From assembly GCF_932294415.1 (NCBI RefSeq), contig NC_065536.1, forward strand, positions 49,662,354 to 49,726,353: a stretch of DNA of 64,000 nucleotides, given 5' to 3'. The notes under the pieces were generated by a model. That model made no database searches. It saw nothing but the letters and a program-made list of their open reading frames with translations, and was not told where the DNA came from. This stretch comes from Quercus robur (lineage: Eukaryota > Streptophyta > Magnoliopsida > Fagales > Fagaceae). Of this stretch, positions 23,896 to 35,657 are shown piece by piece (position 1 is the stretch's first letter; every line of letters begins with the position of its first letter). A program made the position numbers and the translations under genes.

Positions 23896-25699
23896 CCACC
23901 CACTCTGCATTCACAATTGCCTCACCTTATATTTCATACACACACACATATATATTATTCTTTCTTTTTTCCCAGCTCTGTAACAATCTCTTTGGATTTG
24001 GAATTTGATAACATCCTCGTTTTTCAGGTATTACTTTTGTCTCTAATCTTTGTTTCTTTTCATTGTACTAGTTCATGACTTTTGATTTCAGATCCACCAA
24101 CATTTGCTCCTCTGATTCCTATGTTAGTGCTTACTATGACATTTTTAGAAATCTATATTTTGTTTTGCTTGTTTCTCGCTTATGCCCAGATTTTATTTTT
24201 GAGGTTGTGATTTTTTACGTTGGTTTTTTTTTTTGTTCTGCAAAATGGTATTTTGTCAACTGGGGTCTCGGTAAATATAGATTTTTTCATGACATTAAAT
24301 CGAAAATTTGAACTTTTTTTGAAATTTTTTTGTGGTTGTGTCTAGCTTTCAATGTCAAATATGGTACAATAGCTCTTTCATTAGTGTTTTAGCTCTTATG
24401 AGTATATAAATACATGAAGTTTTTCTCTATTTTCTGCACACTCTCTCTCTTTCTTTGTGTTTCAATTGTTGAGCTCCTATCTCTCGCTTTATTTGTTTCT
24501 ATTTAGTATTTACTACCTCCACCTTTACTTGATACACTAAACTTGTTCTAATAGCTTTTAATTCCTAAAGTTTTCACTTTGTCATTCTTTAAGCAATTGA
24601 CTTCAGATCTGGTTATTAAACTCTCTCTCTTGTTTGTAAATTTCGAGGTGAGGATATTAGATCTGATCTATTCATGCTTTTCAATTGGAAAAACAAACAC
24701 ATAGCTACGTGGCCAGTTAACGATCTACTAATCCCTATAGCTTGAGTTTTACTTGTTTGTGAATATTTAGTTCTGCACCTTGGTTTTAACATCTATGCTG
24801 AATAATGATTTAGAAAAAAAAAATTGTATAAATCTTTGATCTTTATATTTCTAGGCTCTTCTATTGTTATATTGTTATTGTATTGGTAGGTGGGTCGGCG
24901 AGTGGCCTTTGAATTTACGCGTTTTGAAGTTTAAAGAGGAATATATAATAAGGCCTTTTTTGGATTGTTTATTGGGTCAATTTCATTTGCCTACCACTTC
25001 CAATAAAGTAGTGCCCTTTTTTTTTAATTTATTTTTTATGCGGTGATGAAACGTGATGTATAGATATGAACACAGGAAGTTGGAGAAAATGCTTTTTTTT
25101 TTTTTTTTTTTTAATTTTTAATTTCAACCGTTTGTTTGCAATTATGGTGTTTATGACCAGGCTAATAGGCCCTTGTAGGCCCCGTTCTTTGAAAACGGTA
25201 GTCGTGACTTTTTGAGTTTTATAATTCTCTTAGCTTTTCTGTTTGATTCTTGGTAATTTTTTTAAAGATACTTTGTGTTCATCATCCTGAAAGTGAAGTA
25301 ATTCTCTTTTTCCATAAAACTTATCAAAGAAGAGAAAAAAGATAGTTATCATGACTACTGAAAAAAGTTTATGCATTTGTTGAGTCCATGTTAGAATTTC
25401 AGCCATAGGCTTAGCTGTTAATGTCAATGTTTTTTTCTTCGTGGGGTCTTTAACTCAATTTTCAGCGATACTAATTTGAATTGACTTTTCTTCTTCTTAT
25501 ATGATCAGGTTGTCCTGTACTTCAATCAAATGGAAGTTACAGGGGGTTAAAACTTGCTGATTTTTATGGCCTTGACTGGTATGAGATTCCCATCATGTTT
25601 AAGTCAATGATTTTATGTATAAACGTCTGTACTTTTGCATTCCTGTTTTGAAAAGTAGGCAGTGATAAATTTGTTGTATGCTATGTAGATATTTGGGCA

Positions 25700-25924
25700 A
25701 TGTGCGGAGGAAGAAACAACTTTGGAGGCTTTAATAATTCATTGCATAGAAGAACAAGAAGAAACTATTCTAAGGGCAAAACTTTTGGCATGGCATTTGA
25801 ATCAGACTGGACGAAACACAGAAAATCCTCAGCATTTACAGCTCAAGTGATTCGTTCTGCAACATCTTTTATGCCTTGGTCTTGCAGAATTCCTATTGGG
25901 GAAGGATACCATGAATTTCTCTAG
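25700..25924 (+). other. Upstream ORF (74 codons) in the presumed 5' leader of the F-box/kelch gene
   Basis: An ATG-started frame (MCGGRNNFGGFNNSLHRR...) ends 108 bases before the main ATG at 26033 and lies downstream of an acceptor-like TATGTAG at about 25688. It is Arg-rich and has no domain I recognise. If the leader is spliced as inferred, ribosomes would meet this ORF first. It could equally be a chance frame. Confidence 0.35.
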
Positions 25925-26032
25925 TTTAAAGTCTGTCATTTAAATATATTGATACATTTTCTGGGTGATATAGTTGATGAGACAAGAATCAGCTATATAT
26001 TTCAAGATTTATATAACTGCTCAATTCAGCCA

Positions 26033-28547
26033 ATGGTGGGATTTGTGAGTGGAAAGAAGAGAGTGACAAAACCGAATATGTGTTTCACCAATCCAGTCCA
26101 GCAAAATATACCCACTTGTGGGAAAAGCAATCCTCGTTTATGTTCCCAGGTTGTTGATGATCTTGACAGCCCTGTTCTACCTGGGCTGCCTGATGATGTG
26201 GCAAAGCATTGCCTTGCACTTGTTCCTCGTTCCAATTTCCCAGCTATGGGTGGTGTGTGCAAAAGGTGGAGGTCGTTTATCCAAAGCAAAGAATTCATAT
26301 CTGTGCGGAAATTAGCTGGGGTGCTAGAGGAATGGCTCTATGTCTTAACTCTCGATGCTGAAGAGAAGGAAAGCCACTGGGAGGTTCTGGATTGTTTGGG
26401 CCAGAAACACTGCCTTCTTCCACAGATGCCTGGTCCACTGAAAGCTGGATTTGGGGTGGTGGTTCTTGATGGAAAGCTTCTTGTCATGGCTGGCTATTCT
26501 GTAGTCGATGGGACGGGCTCTGCCTCCGCAGATGTTTACCAATATGATTCTTGCCTCAACAGGTTTATTTTCTGTTATAGGTTTTTTAAACGCTTGGAAC
26601 TATGTTGCTTTATACTTGATTGATATATCTCAACTGGTTATGGCAATAGATTCAGATCAGTTGTCATATTTAATTGAAATTTTATTAATTTATATTTCAG
26701 GCTTGTAAATATTTTGCAGCATTTTGCTGGATGGTAATTTTTTATTTTCTTTTTCTAAATGGTTTTTTATATAACTCTGGAGATTTTGAGTTTAAAACAG
26801 CCTTAACGTGGTAATTTTGTTCAAAAGAAATAACAGATTTGTACTGTTTGACCAACTTATTAGTTTCACACTTTCACTGCTTACAATAACGGTAATAATA
26901 GGGTATTGTTAATGGTTGGCCTAAGGCCATAGGGTAAGAGATACTAAATATTCAATTATGAGATGTAATTCACTCGATTAAAAAAAAAACAGTAGGCAAT
27001 GATTTATTGGTTGTATGCACTATATGAGTACAAATTCAAGGCGGTTGTGTGTTACTTTTAATAGTTGTATACAATTTGCCTTTATTTGTTTCATAAAGGA
27101 TAAAAAAGAAATCATTAATAGGATTAAATACATTTGAACTTATGCCTATAGGGTAGTTGCTAACAAAATCCTTTATAATATTACTACCTTAAAATATTTA
27201 GAACTTCCCTTGAGATTACATGTAGTATTACAATCAATGGTGTTCTTCGAAAGCAGAATTCCATATAGAGATTTGTGCTGTGACCACTAAATCATTTAAT
27301 AAGATACATTGTTCACTAGAATATGCAATACTTTTCCTGTCCAAAAATGAATTTATGAATTAGTTCCTATGTTTCTTGCCCCATAGCAGAAAATAAAAAT
27401 GTGATAAGACTGTAAGCATAGACATCCTTAGTGCAATATCCTGTTCCAAGAGAAATTTGAGCCTAATTTTGGGGGTATTGACTTCAAGTTCGTTCGGGTT
27501 GATGTGCTTCAGTTTCAAAATATTACAGAACTAATCTTTCTTTTTTCTATCATTTCCACCCATACTGAAGTGTTACAGAACCAAATCAAAACAACTTCAG
27601 TTGAGGTAGGAATAGTGAGGGAGATTTGACCCTTGTCTGCACGAATGCCTTGTTTTAGTCAGCATTGTGTTGCAATACCAAGTTGTTGCTTTCTTGTGTT
27701 TGATTTGGTGGGTTCTCCATTTAGTTTAAGTATTGAATTGGGTTTCTACTCTCCCAACCGCAAGATATCAAACACCATAAAAGATCTTGGTTTCAACAAG
27801 GGACTTGGTCTAACCTTCAAAAACGAAGCCCCCCTCCCCTATATTTCCCCTTTTCTTTACTTCAATTTTTTAAATCTCTTTGGCTAGTTTTGTGACATTT
27901 TTTTTTTTTGTTACTGCAGCTGGAGTAAATTAGCAAACATGAATGAGGCTCGGTATGACTTTGCTTGTGCAGAGGTTAAAGGTATGGTTTATGCAGTTGG
28001 AGGTTATGGGATGGATGGCAACAGTCTATCTAGTGTTGAGGTGTACAACCCAGATACTGACAAATGGACCCTGATAGAAAGTCTTCGCCGCCCAAGGTGG
28101 GGTTGCTTTGCCTGTGGGCTTGAGGGAAAGCTGTATGTCATGGGTGGAAGATCAAACTTCACAATTGGGAATTCTAAGTTTGTTGACGTGTACAACACTG
28201 AGAGGCACACCTGGTGTGAAATGAAGAATGGCTGCGTCATGGTCACGGCTCATGCTGTGCTGGGAAAGAAGCTCTTTTGTATGGAGTGGAAGAACCAGCG
28301 GAAACTGGCAATCTTCAATCCAGATGACAATTCATGGAAGATGGTTCCAGTTCCATTGACAGGGAGCTCAAGTATTGGGTTTCGATTTGGAATACTGGAT
28401 GGAAAATTGTTGTTGTTCTCACTCCAGGAGGAACCTGGTTACAGTACTCTGTTGTATGATCCAAATGCAGCCCCGGGCTCTGAGTGGAAGACTTCTGATA
28501 TAAAGCCATCAGGTTTTTGCCTCTGCAGTGTGACAATCAAGGTGTAA
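26033..28547 (+). CDS. F-box/kelch-repeat protein (Arabidopsis At1g67480-like), 2 coding exons
   Basis: Exons 26033-26562 and 27920-28547 join in frame (AG/GT donor, CAG acceptor) to 385 residues plus TAA. The start is the first in-frame ATG; the frame upstream has only a TTG. Residues about 49-95 are an F-box (LPGLPDDVAKHCLALVPR..., VCKRWRSFIQ). Kelch blades follow, with GKLLVMAGY, GMVYAVGGYGMDG...VEVYNPDTDKW and GKLYVMGGRSN...VDVYNTERHTW. F-box proteins of this type bind SKP1 in an SCF ubiquitin ligase and use the kelch propeller to hold a substrate; the substrate is unknown here. The 1357-bp intron falls between blades. Intact with no breaks. Family assignment is firm; orthology to At1g67480 is from memory and supported by GCS1 (At1g67490 in Arabidopsis) lying nearby. 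Confidence 0.93.
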
Positions 28548-31167
28548 AAGCTGTCTTTGGAAGTTGAGGATCTTCTCAACAGTTATGCATTTCTAAATGT
28601 GTCGGTCTTTTGCATTGACTAATTTATGGCACTAGTCATAATTTACCCGTTTCTTATGTTGAGTTGTCAGGTACTATATGACTTATTGGATCTCAGTTTA
28701 ATTTTGTTATGTATTCTGGTTCTGGATGCTACTTTTAATTTAGAACATTTCCTATGCCTGATGTTAAATACAAGTTTTATCTTGTTGGAACATTCTTAGT
28801 TGCAGCGTGTTTCATGAACAAAATTGATTTACGTATACAATAGTTATATATAGTCAGTGTCTTTCAGTTGAACAGGCGGATTAAAAGAGGGATGTTGTCG
28901 AGTAGCAATAATTGCTGCCCACTCTTTAGGATTGTCAATAAAAAGGAAGCGATTAAATGAGTGAGTGAAGTAGCTCAACACTCCCAAGCTGGAAGCCATT
29001 GTCCCAAAAAGTGGAGGGGAGTCTAGCATTTGAAGTGTTGAGCATACTTAAGAGAGCGCAGTGATGTCCTCAAGGGTAGCCGTAAATTAGATACGTTTAA
29101 GGACAGCCATAGCGAGGAGTAATGCAGCGGAGTTAATTCCTCTGTTCTAATGAGAAGCACCCTTAATAGAACTCAATCCGTAGCTTCTAGCTGCGGCTCT
29201 GTTGCTTTCATGTCAAGAAGTGACCACTACTGATTGCCCGACTCGACTTCTGCAGCTCTCTGCTGTAGTACTAGTGATGAAGGTTCACTACACCAAACAT
29301 CATATCCCCTGGAAGTGGAACTCTCCAATTGCCACAACAAAGCATAAAGGATGGTTCTCCTCCCTTTTGTTTGTGATTGCAATAATTGTGTATCAGCATT
29401 GGAGCTAAGTTTGCCCCTCGTGTAGAAAATTTACTACAAATCCTGATGAGATCTCGTTCCACATTACCCCAAGTTAAAGAAGCCGGCTGTTCAAGAGACT
29501 CAATACTGCCAAGTTAACTTTTAAAACAGTATAAAGAAGCCTTGGCCTCCCCAAGTAAGGCAATTCTCTGATCCTTCAAATCAATTCTATCAAGTATAAA
29601 TGAAAAAGAAGATTAATGAGAAGTTCAAGGAAGCTATTTGCGAGTAGACATTTGTGTAGCTCTTCTACTGAAATTGCACAAACTGGTGCCCAATTTTTTT
29701 GGGGAGGGGTGTTATAACTTATAATGTTGTTCGAGACATTGTATGCATGAAATAAACTGTGTCTGATTTATTCATTAAAGTGAGGGTGTGCTAATTGCTA
29801 ATTTAGATGAACAATTGTGATTTTTTTATTTTATTTTTTATGGAAGTTAGAGGATTTTGATTTGATTTGTAGTTTTAATTTATTAGAATGTGTAACAGTG
29901 TAAGTTATTTTTTTATTTTTTTTATTTTCAAGGTTGTCATATTAAAAAAAAAAACCACATTTCACAAAAAAAAAAAAAAAAATCACTAGTTTTGTGAAAG
30001 GACTTGGTTTAGGTTCAATGTACTAAACCAGTCAGATGGTGACATGTGTCCAAAAGTGGATACGTATCACTATCTTAACACTGGATCCAAACTTAATCCT
30101 TTACTTAAAATTACAAAATAGAAATAATATATACTGAGTTTTATAAATAAAAAAACCCTAATCAGTGAGCTGTTAATTGTTTTCAAGACCATTTTGCCCC
30201 TAATAGGTCATCAAGTACCAGGCTCATTCATACGTATCTTTTGGTAATATGAAAACAACAACCCTTATGTCACTTGCTGGTGACCGTATAACCTTTATCG
30301 ATATTTTTTTGTTTTTTTGGAGAACGAAATATAATTTTTGTGATTGGTCTTTTAACTCATTTATAAACTTCATTTAATCATACCCTTGGTTCACTTTCTT
30401 AGGAAGAAAAAACAAAAAATTATATTCGTGAAAAAAAAAATTAGCACTATAAACAAATCAATTCAAGTTGAGTGTCAAAAATTCAAACTTGTTTATTTAG
30501 TTTTATTTCAAATAAAAGTCAAGTTTATAACTCATTACTAAACAAAATTACATATTCAAGTTTAATTTTATTTTTGTCAAACAAGGTTGAGATTACTCTC
30601 AAACAATTTATTATATTTGAGACTGACTTGTTTAATAGTAGAATCTAAACTTAAACTTGTCTTATTTGCTAAACAAACAAATATAAAAAAATATTTTTTT
30701 CAAACTAAAAATCAAGCCATTCATAAACAACTTGGTTTGATGATAAACTGATAGTTTAGATGGTTATTATTATTATTATTATTATTATATTTTTATTTTC
30801 AATAAATGCCCCTCCCCAATATCAGTAAAAAAAAAAAAAAAAAAGAGTTAAAAACAAATTTTTGACTAAAGAATTAAAAACAAATTTAAATTGGCAGCAT
30901 AAAAGTTTCACGGCTTCTGGCGCCCAAACACAAAATTCTCAGATCTCACCATCTCTCAGTCCTTCTCAACTTCAGCCCTCAAGCCAAATATCCCAAGCAC
31001 TAAACACTCAAAAAAAAAAAAAAAAAAGGAAAAAGAAAAGTTGGAGCACCTGAGCTGCAGAACTCAAAATGAGGCTCTGTGTTTAAGCAAAGAAACCCCC
31101 CACATTTTCCAGTTTCCCTCTTCTCACCACCACCACCACCACCACCCCAACAACAACAAGAGCAAAA
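28548..31167. other. Intergenic between the F-box/kelch gene and NUP54
   Basis: The F-box 3' UTR runs into 28548-28800. A GC-richer patch at 28850-29690 has several short frames on both strands but no domain I can name; it may be an old retroelement piece. Then come AT-rich DNA, an ATT microsatellite at about 30768-30788 and an A run at 30828-30844. The presumed NUP54 leader is 30900-31167, CT/CA-rich with a CAC repeat at 31125-31145. Confidence 0.4.
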
Positions 31168-34100
31168 ATGTTCGGCACTCCGTCCTCAACCCCAGCCTTC
31201 GGCACTCCATCCTCCACCCCAGCATTCGGCACTCCTTCCTCCACTCCAGCATTCGGCACTCCGTCTTCCACCCCAGCATTCGGTACTCCGTCTTCAACTC
31301 CAGCTTTCGGCACTCCAACGACGCCGTCTTTCGCCGGCGGTTTCGGCTCCTCTCTCTTCTCCACACCATTCTCCTCTCAACAACAACAGCAACAACAGCA
31401 GCAGCAACAGCAACAGCAACAGACTTCGTTGTTTCAGCAACAGTCGCCATCTACCGGTTTCGGCTTCCAATCGACGCCGTTTTCTACGCCGCAGCCAACT
31501 CCTTTCCCCAATGCGCAATTGACTACTCAGATGGCTCCTGTGTCTCCTCTCCCTTTCTCGCTCGCCGATCGCGATATTCAAGTAAAACCCTAACCCTAAC
31601 CCTAACCCTAACCCTAAGCTCTTTTTCATTTTTGCATTTTGGTTTTGAGTTTTTGATTTTCTTTTGTGTTATCTGGATTAGGCGATTGTCGATGCTTATA
31701 AAGAAGAGCCTGGAAACCCTAAATATGCTTTCAAGGTTCGTTTATACGTTATCTTTTTCGGTGTCTCTCTGTTTAGATTTTCGAATGCATTGGATAACTT
31801 AATGGAGTAAATTCAGCTTAGGTTGTGTTTGTGGAGTGAAAATTTATTGTTCTTAAATAATGGAGTGAAAATTTCAGTTTGATTCAATGCCATTTCTGAG
31901 CAAAGGAATTGAGAAATTAGGGTTTTGGAGGTTTATGTTATGTGTTTACGATTGTGTTGATTTTGCAGCATTTGTTGTTCAGCGTAACGGATCCGCAGTT
32001 CAGGGTGAAGCCTGCTGGTGTATCAGATGTGAGTTTATGTTTGCATTGGTTTTTGTATTGTGAGCTACAAATTTTTTTGTTTGAGTCATTTTTGCTAAGT
32101 TTTGAGATAGTTTGTGTTCCCAGATTATGTGGGCGGAGGCAATGGGAAAGCTGGAAGGTATGGAAAGTGCTGACAGGGAGCGCCTATGGCCTCAGCTCGT
32201 TCAGGGTTTTAAGGATCTTTCACAACGTCTTAAGGTAATGTATGTTAATTTGAACCACAAATGGTAGCTTTCACAAGTGATCTTCTTAGAAGTTTGTACT
32301 GAAAAGATTGTTGTTTTGGATCCAACAAAAATAATATTGTTGATTTGAACAATTTCCATGCAATTTTTAGTTATCGAGAAAAAAATGATAATGGAATTAT
32401 GGAAGCTATATTATTGCTATGACTTGATTGAAACTTATGGATGCAGAAGGAAAAGTCTTTGTATATTAGTAATGGTTTTGTAATGAATGAGTCCTAATGA
32501 AATAATTTTGAGTGAAGGAAATAGCATCAAGTATATGATACCACTTATGCTTTGGGTTAGACAAATGGCTATGATAGAAAGAAAAGGGTTAAAAATGAAT
32601 TCATTTATTGGAACTTTGTATAGCTAGGTGATGACGCATATCGAGTAAGATGTTATGGCTGTATTGAGTAAGATGTTATGGCAGTAAACAATCTACAGCA
32701 ATGAATGAGTTAAATGGGGGGAATATATATATATATATATATATTCTGTTGGTAAAGTGAAATATTTTATATGAAAGGAATAAATTTAGCGATGAGGAGA
32801 AGATTACCTTGTTGAGGCTGCTATAGTTATTTTTCTGTTGTTTCTAATGTTGCACTTCCAAGGAGAAAAAATGGCAAGGATAATAGGATGTTCTAGTAAA
32901 CCTTACCTTATGGATTGTGCCCTCTTCCCTTTTATTTATCATATTTTGGGGTAGGCCAGTATAACATTTTACTACTGGCTTGATGCAGCTCCAAGATGAT
33001 GTCATTGTTTCAGATGCTGAGAGATTGCGAATTACCCAAAGCAATGTGAAGATGGTACTGTCTCTCTCTGTTTGTCTCTCTCTCTCTCTCACATGGATTT
33101 AGCATTTACATAACGAATAATCTCTGCAGCTTCAAAGACATTTGCAAGCTGACACTCTTCCGTTGATTGAAAGAATGAGACAGAAAGAGCAAGGTCTTCA
33201 AAGGCGTCTTTTAAGGGTGAGGACAAATTCTACTCTGTTTGAGAAACTATGCTAACTGTGTAGAATGATCTAGTCAATTGCATCAGAAAATCAATCTGTC
33301 TTGTCTGTTCTTCACTCTACTTTTGGTCCTTGAAATTTTGGGGTTCAAGTTTGGTCCTTCAAATATCAAAAAGTTCGGATTTAGTCCAGGAAACATAAAA
33401 AAATTCCACAATTTTGTCCCTCCGTCTATGGGGTCAATTCAATTTTGGTCTCTTAAATATATGATTAGTTTGATTTGACCCCTCAAAAATGGGGTTCCTT
33501 AGCATCCTGTTAGTCACATAAACCAAAAAATAAATTGGGGGATGAAACTGTTCACTTTTTGAATTATCAGGGACCAAATCTAAAAGGATTGAATCCACAC
33601 ACAGTTTTAGGGACTAAAAGTATGATTTAGGTTTCTCAGGGTTTGCTTCTTTTACTGTTCTCTATTTTTTAGTCAAATCTGCAATTGGCTCTGAGGCTCG
33701 GGATAAAGAATTTCCTTGTAATTTCTTTTGACTTCTATCTTTGCATGTGATATTCCTAAAGGTAATGAGAATGGTGGAGGCATTGGAGGGTAAGGGTTTC
33801 CGATTACCCTTAATGAAAGGGGAAGTTGAATTGGCTGAGAAGTTAGCTGCAATAACTAGACAGGTAGACGTTTCATGCCCTTTACCCTCATTTTGATGCT
33901 TGGTAATTCTCTTGGGCTGTTATCTGGAGATGGTACTGATAAGTACAAATTTTCAGCTGAAAGGATCTGGAGCAGAACTTTCTAGAAGAGTACAAAACCT
34001 GCTGACTTTGTCCCGTGTTCAAGCAAATGGCATTGGTGCCGGAGGTTCTGTTTATCTTCCAGGATCAACCAAAATACATGAACAGAGTCTTGTTGATATG

Positions 34101-34434
34101 CAGGAGGTGAGAGCAGACTAAAATTTGAAAGCTCATCATTTTTTTCTTGACGTTTTAATTATTTTGAGGAACACTTTTTTTTTTGGGGGGGGTTAGAGTG
34201 CACTAATATCGCATAATAATTTATAACTTCTCAGTATGGGGCTTTACTACTCTTTAAGTTTCATTATTAGAATTCTGAAAATTTATGATGTATGACATCC
34301 TTGTATCTTCATTTTTTGTGGCCCAGGTTGTACAACAGCAGACGGAGGCCATTGCTAGGCTTGGCAATGTTTTGAAGAGAGATATCAGGGACATGGAGAT
34401 CATTATGGCCGAGGACACAGAATTGACAGATTGA
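31168..34434 (+). CDS. NUP54: Nuclear pore complex protein NUP54, 9 coding exons
   Basis: Exons: 31168-31581, 31682-31735, 31969-32028, 32124-32234, 32989-33054, 33130-33216, 33762-33863, 33957-34106, 34327-34434. All junctions are phase 0 with GT-AG introns, giving 383 residues. Residues 2-60 are FG-type repeats (five copies of FGTPSSTPA, then FGTPTTPSF), followed by GGFGSSLF and a run of 15 Gln. This is the disordered FG part that contacts transport receptors. From about residue 120 the Nup54 alpha-helical domain begins: IVDAYKEEPGNPKYAFK, HLLFSVTDPQFRVKP, MWAEAMGKLEGM. Helical segments (LQRHLQADTLPLIERMRQKE, ELSRRVQNLLTLSRVQAN, QTEAIARLGNVLKRD) form the coiled coil that joins NUP62 and NUP58 in the central channel. 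Intact. It converges with GCS1. Arabidopsis NUP54 is, from memory, At1g24310. Confidence 0.95.
31171..31305 (+). repeat. Coding minisatellite, 5 x 27 bp, in NUP54 exon 1
   Basis: Five 27-bp units (TTCGGCACTCCGTCCTC...) encode FGTPSSTPA. They differ mainly at third codon positions, so the peptide is identical in all five while the DNA has drifted. This suggests selection on the FG motif. Confidence 0.9.
31588..31617 (+). repeat. Interstitial telomere-type array (CCCTAA)5 in NUP54 intron 1
   Basis: Five perfect CCCTAA units start six bases after the exon 1/intron 1 boundary at 31581. The first is preceded by AAA, so AAACCCTAA (a plant telo-box) is formed. The unit is the 6-mer, not the usual plant 7-mer CCCTAAA. 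Confidence 0.95.
33319..33623. mobile_element. MITE-like foldback in NUP54 intron 6
   Basis: The left end TACTTTTGGTCCTTGAAA pairs with the inverted right end ATACTTTTAGTCCCTAAAA. The interior has repeated TTTGGTCC/GGACCAAA text. It fills most of the intron 33217-33761 and leaves the splice sites intact. Confidence 0.6.
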
Positions 34435-35657
34435 GCTAATAAAGCTTAAACGCCGGACACTTTTGCATTTGTTTCTGATGATATTTTCAATGTGTTAAAA
34501 AAGCTTTTGCCTTTGAGGTAGCAAAAAAATCACTGGCGGCTGATATAACTCGATACCTATAGAAAAATTTTAAGTAAAATAGCAGAATTCGTTTAAGCTA
34601 ACCTTTAGAGCATTAGAAACTCTCATTTACTCGTCATAATAAAAAATCCCCATTTTATAGAGAACAGGTCAGGCCATGAGGCAAAAATGACGAATATAGG
34701 TTTTTTTTTTCTTTTGGCCCAGTGAGCACACTCTAATACAGTATGATGTAGACTAACAATTGGGTTCCATTAATATGCATTCATGATAATTACAGCCAGT
34801 GGATGAAATTTGCTGCATTTGTTGCTTTTCTCCTGTGAACGTTTTCATAGGTCGAATTTTTTCTTTGAACTTTTATAAAACGGTTTGAATGATCTAATAT
34901 AGTTGTGATTCAAACATCATTCCCGTTTCTTTAAGTACTTTTCATCAGTTGTCGGTTTTAAAGCACTGTATTCTTTTAAACAGATGAAAGAAATCACGGT
35001 CTACAATCACTATCTTCTGACTTCTCTCTCACTAAAAAAAAAAAAAATCGCGTCTCCAAGTTTAAAATATCTATTAGATAGTCCCAGCTCTTTATCCAGA
35101 TAAGAAAATGCTTCCGGTTAATTTATATTCAATGTTAATACGTGTTTGCATTGATATTCCCATTTAGAACTCTTCACGCATTTGTCAACTTTAGAAATCC
35201 AGTGCTTGCTTATCATATATGCAAACCTAGTCGAACATTTAGCACAGGTACCTGGTGTGCGGACAAGTTGCTAACCATGGATTGATCAGTATTCTGATTC
35301 TTTCTAATTGCACACTTCACTGGACTTGCACATCAATAACAATATTTGGGAGATTCCAAAGGGCACGCCTAGTCATGTTATCATCTGTTTTCATCTTCAA
35401 CTAAAAAAAAGAAAAACTGAAATAAAATGCTTGATACAAGCTCCTGCAACATTGGATCCTCCAAAACATTATGCCACAATGATGCACGCAAAAGGGCAAG
35501 TGTGCAAATGTCGATACCAATGATTTTATCAACTTATAATTTCCCTTAAAACTGTAGGAAAAGGTGAAACAAAAAAGGAAAAAAAAAAAAAAAAAAAGGG
35601 ATGCTCCGACCATTAAACATCTAATGATATATTACGGCACAACTGATTCCAAGTATC
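34435..35657. other. Convergent intergenic gap between NUP54 and GCS1
   Basis: Holds the 3' UTRs of both genes. An AATAAA-like signal occurs just after the NUP54 stop (GCTAATAAAGC at 34435). No other gene seen. Confidence 0.5.

Noticed and set aside
31041-31802. Long open frames overlapping NUP54 exon 1 in other frames and on the opposite strand
   Set aside because: They are shadows of the repetitive FG/poly-Gln coding DNA; NUP54 homology fixes the true frame.
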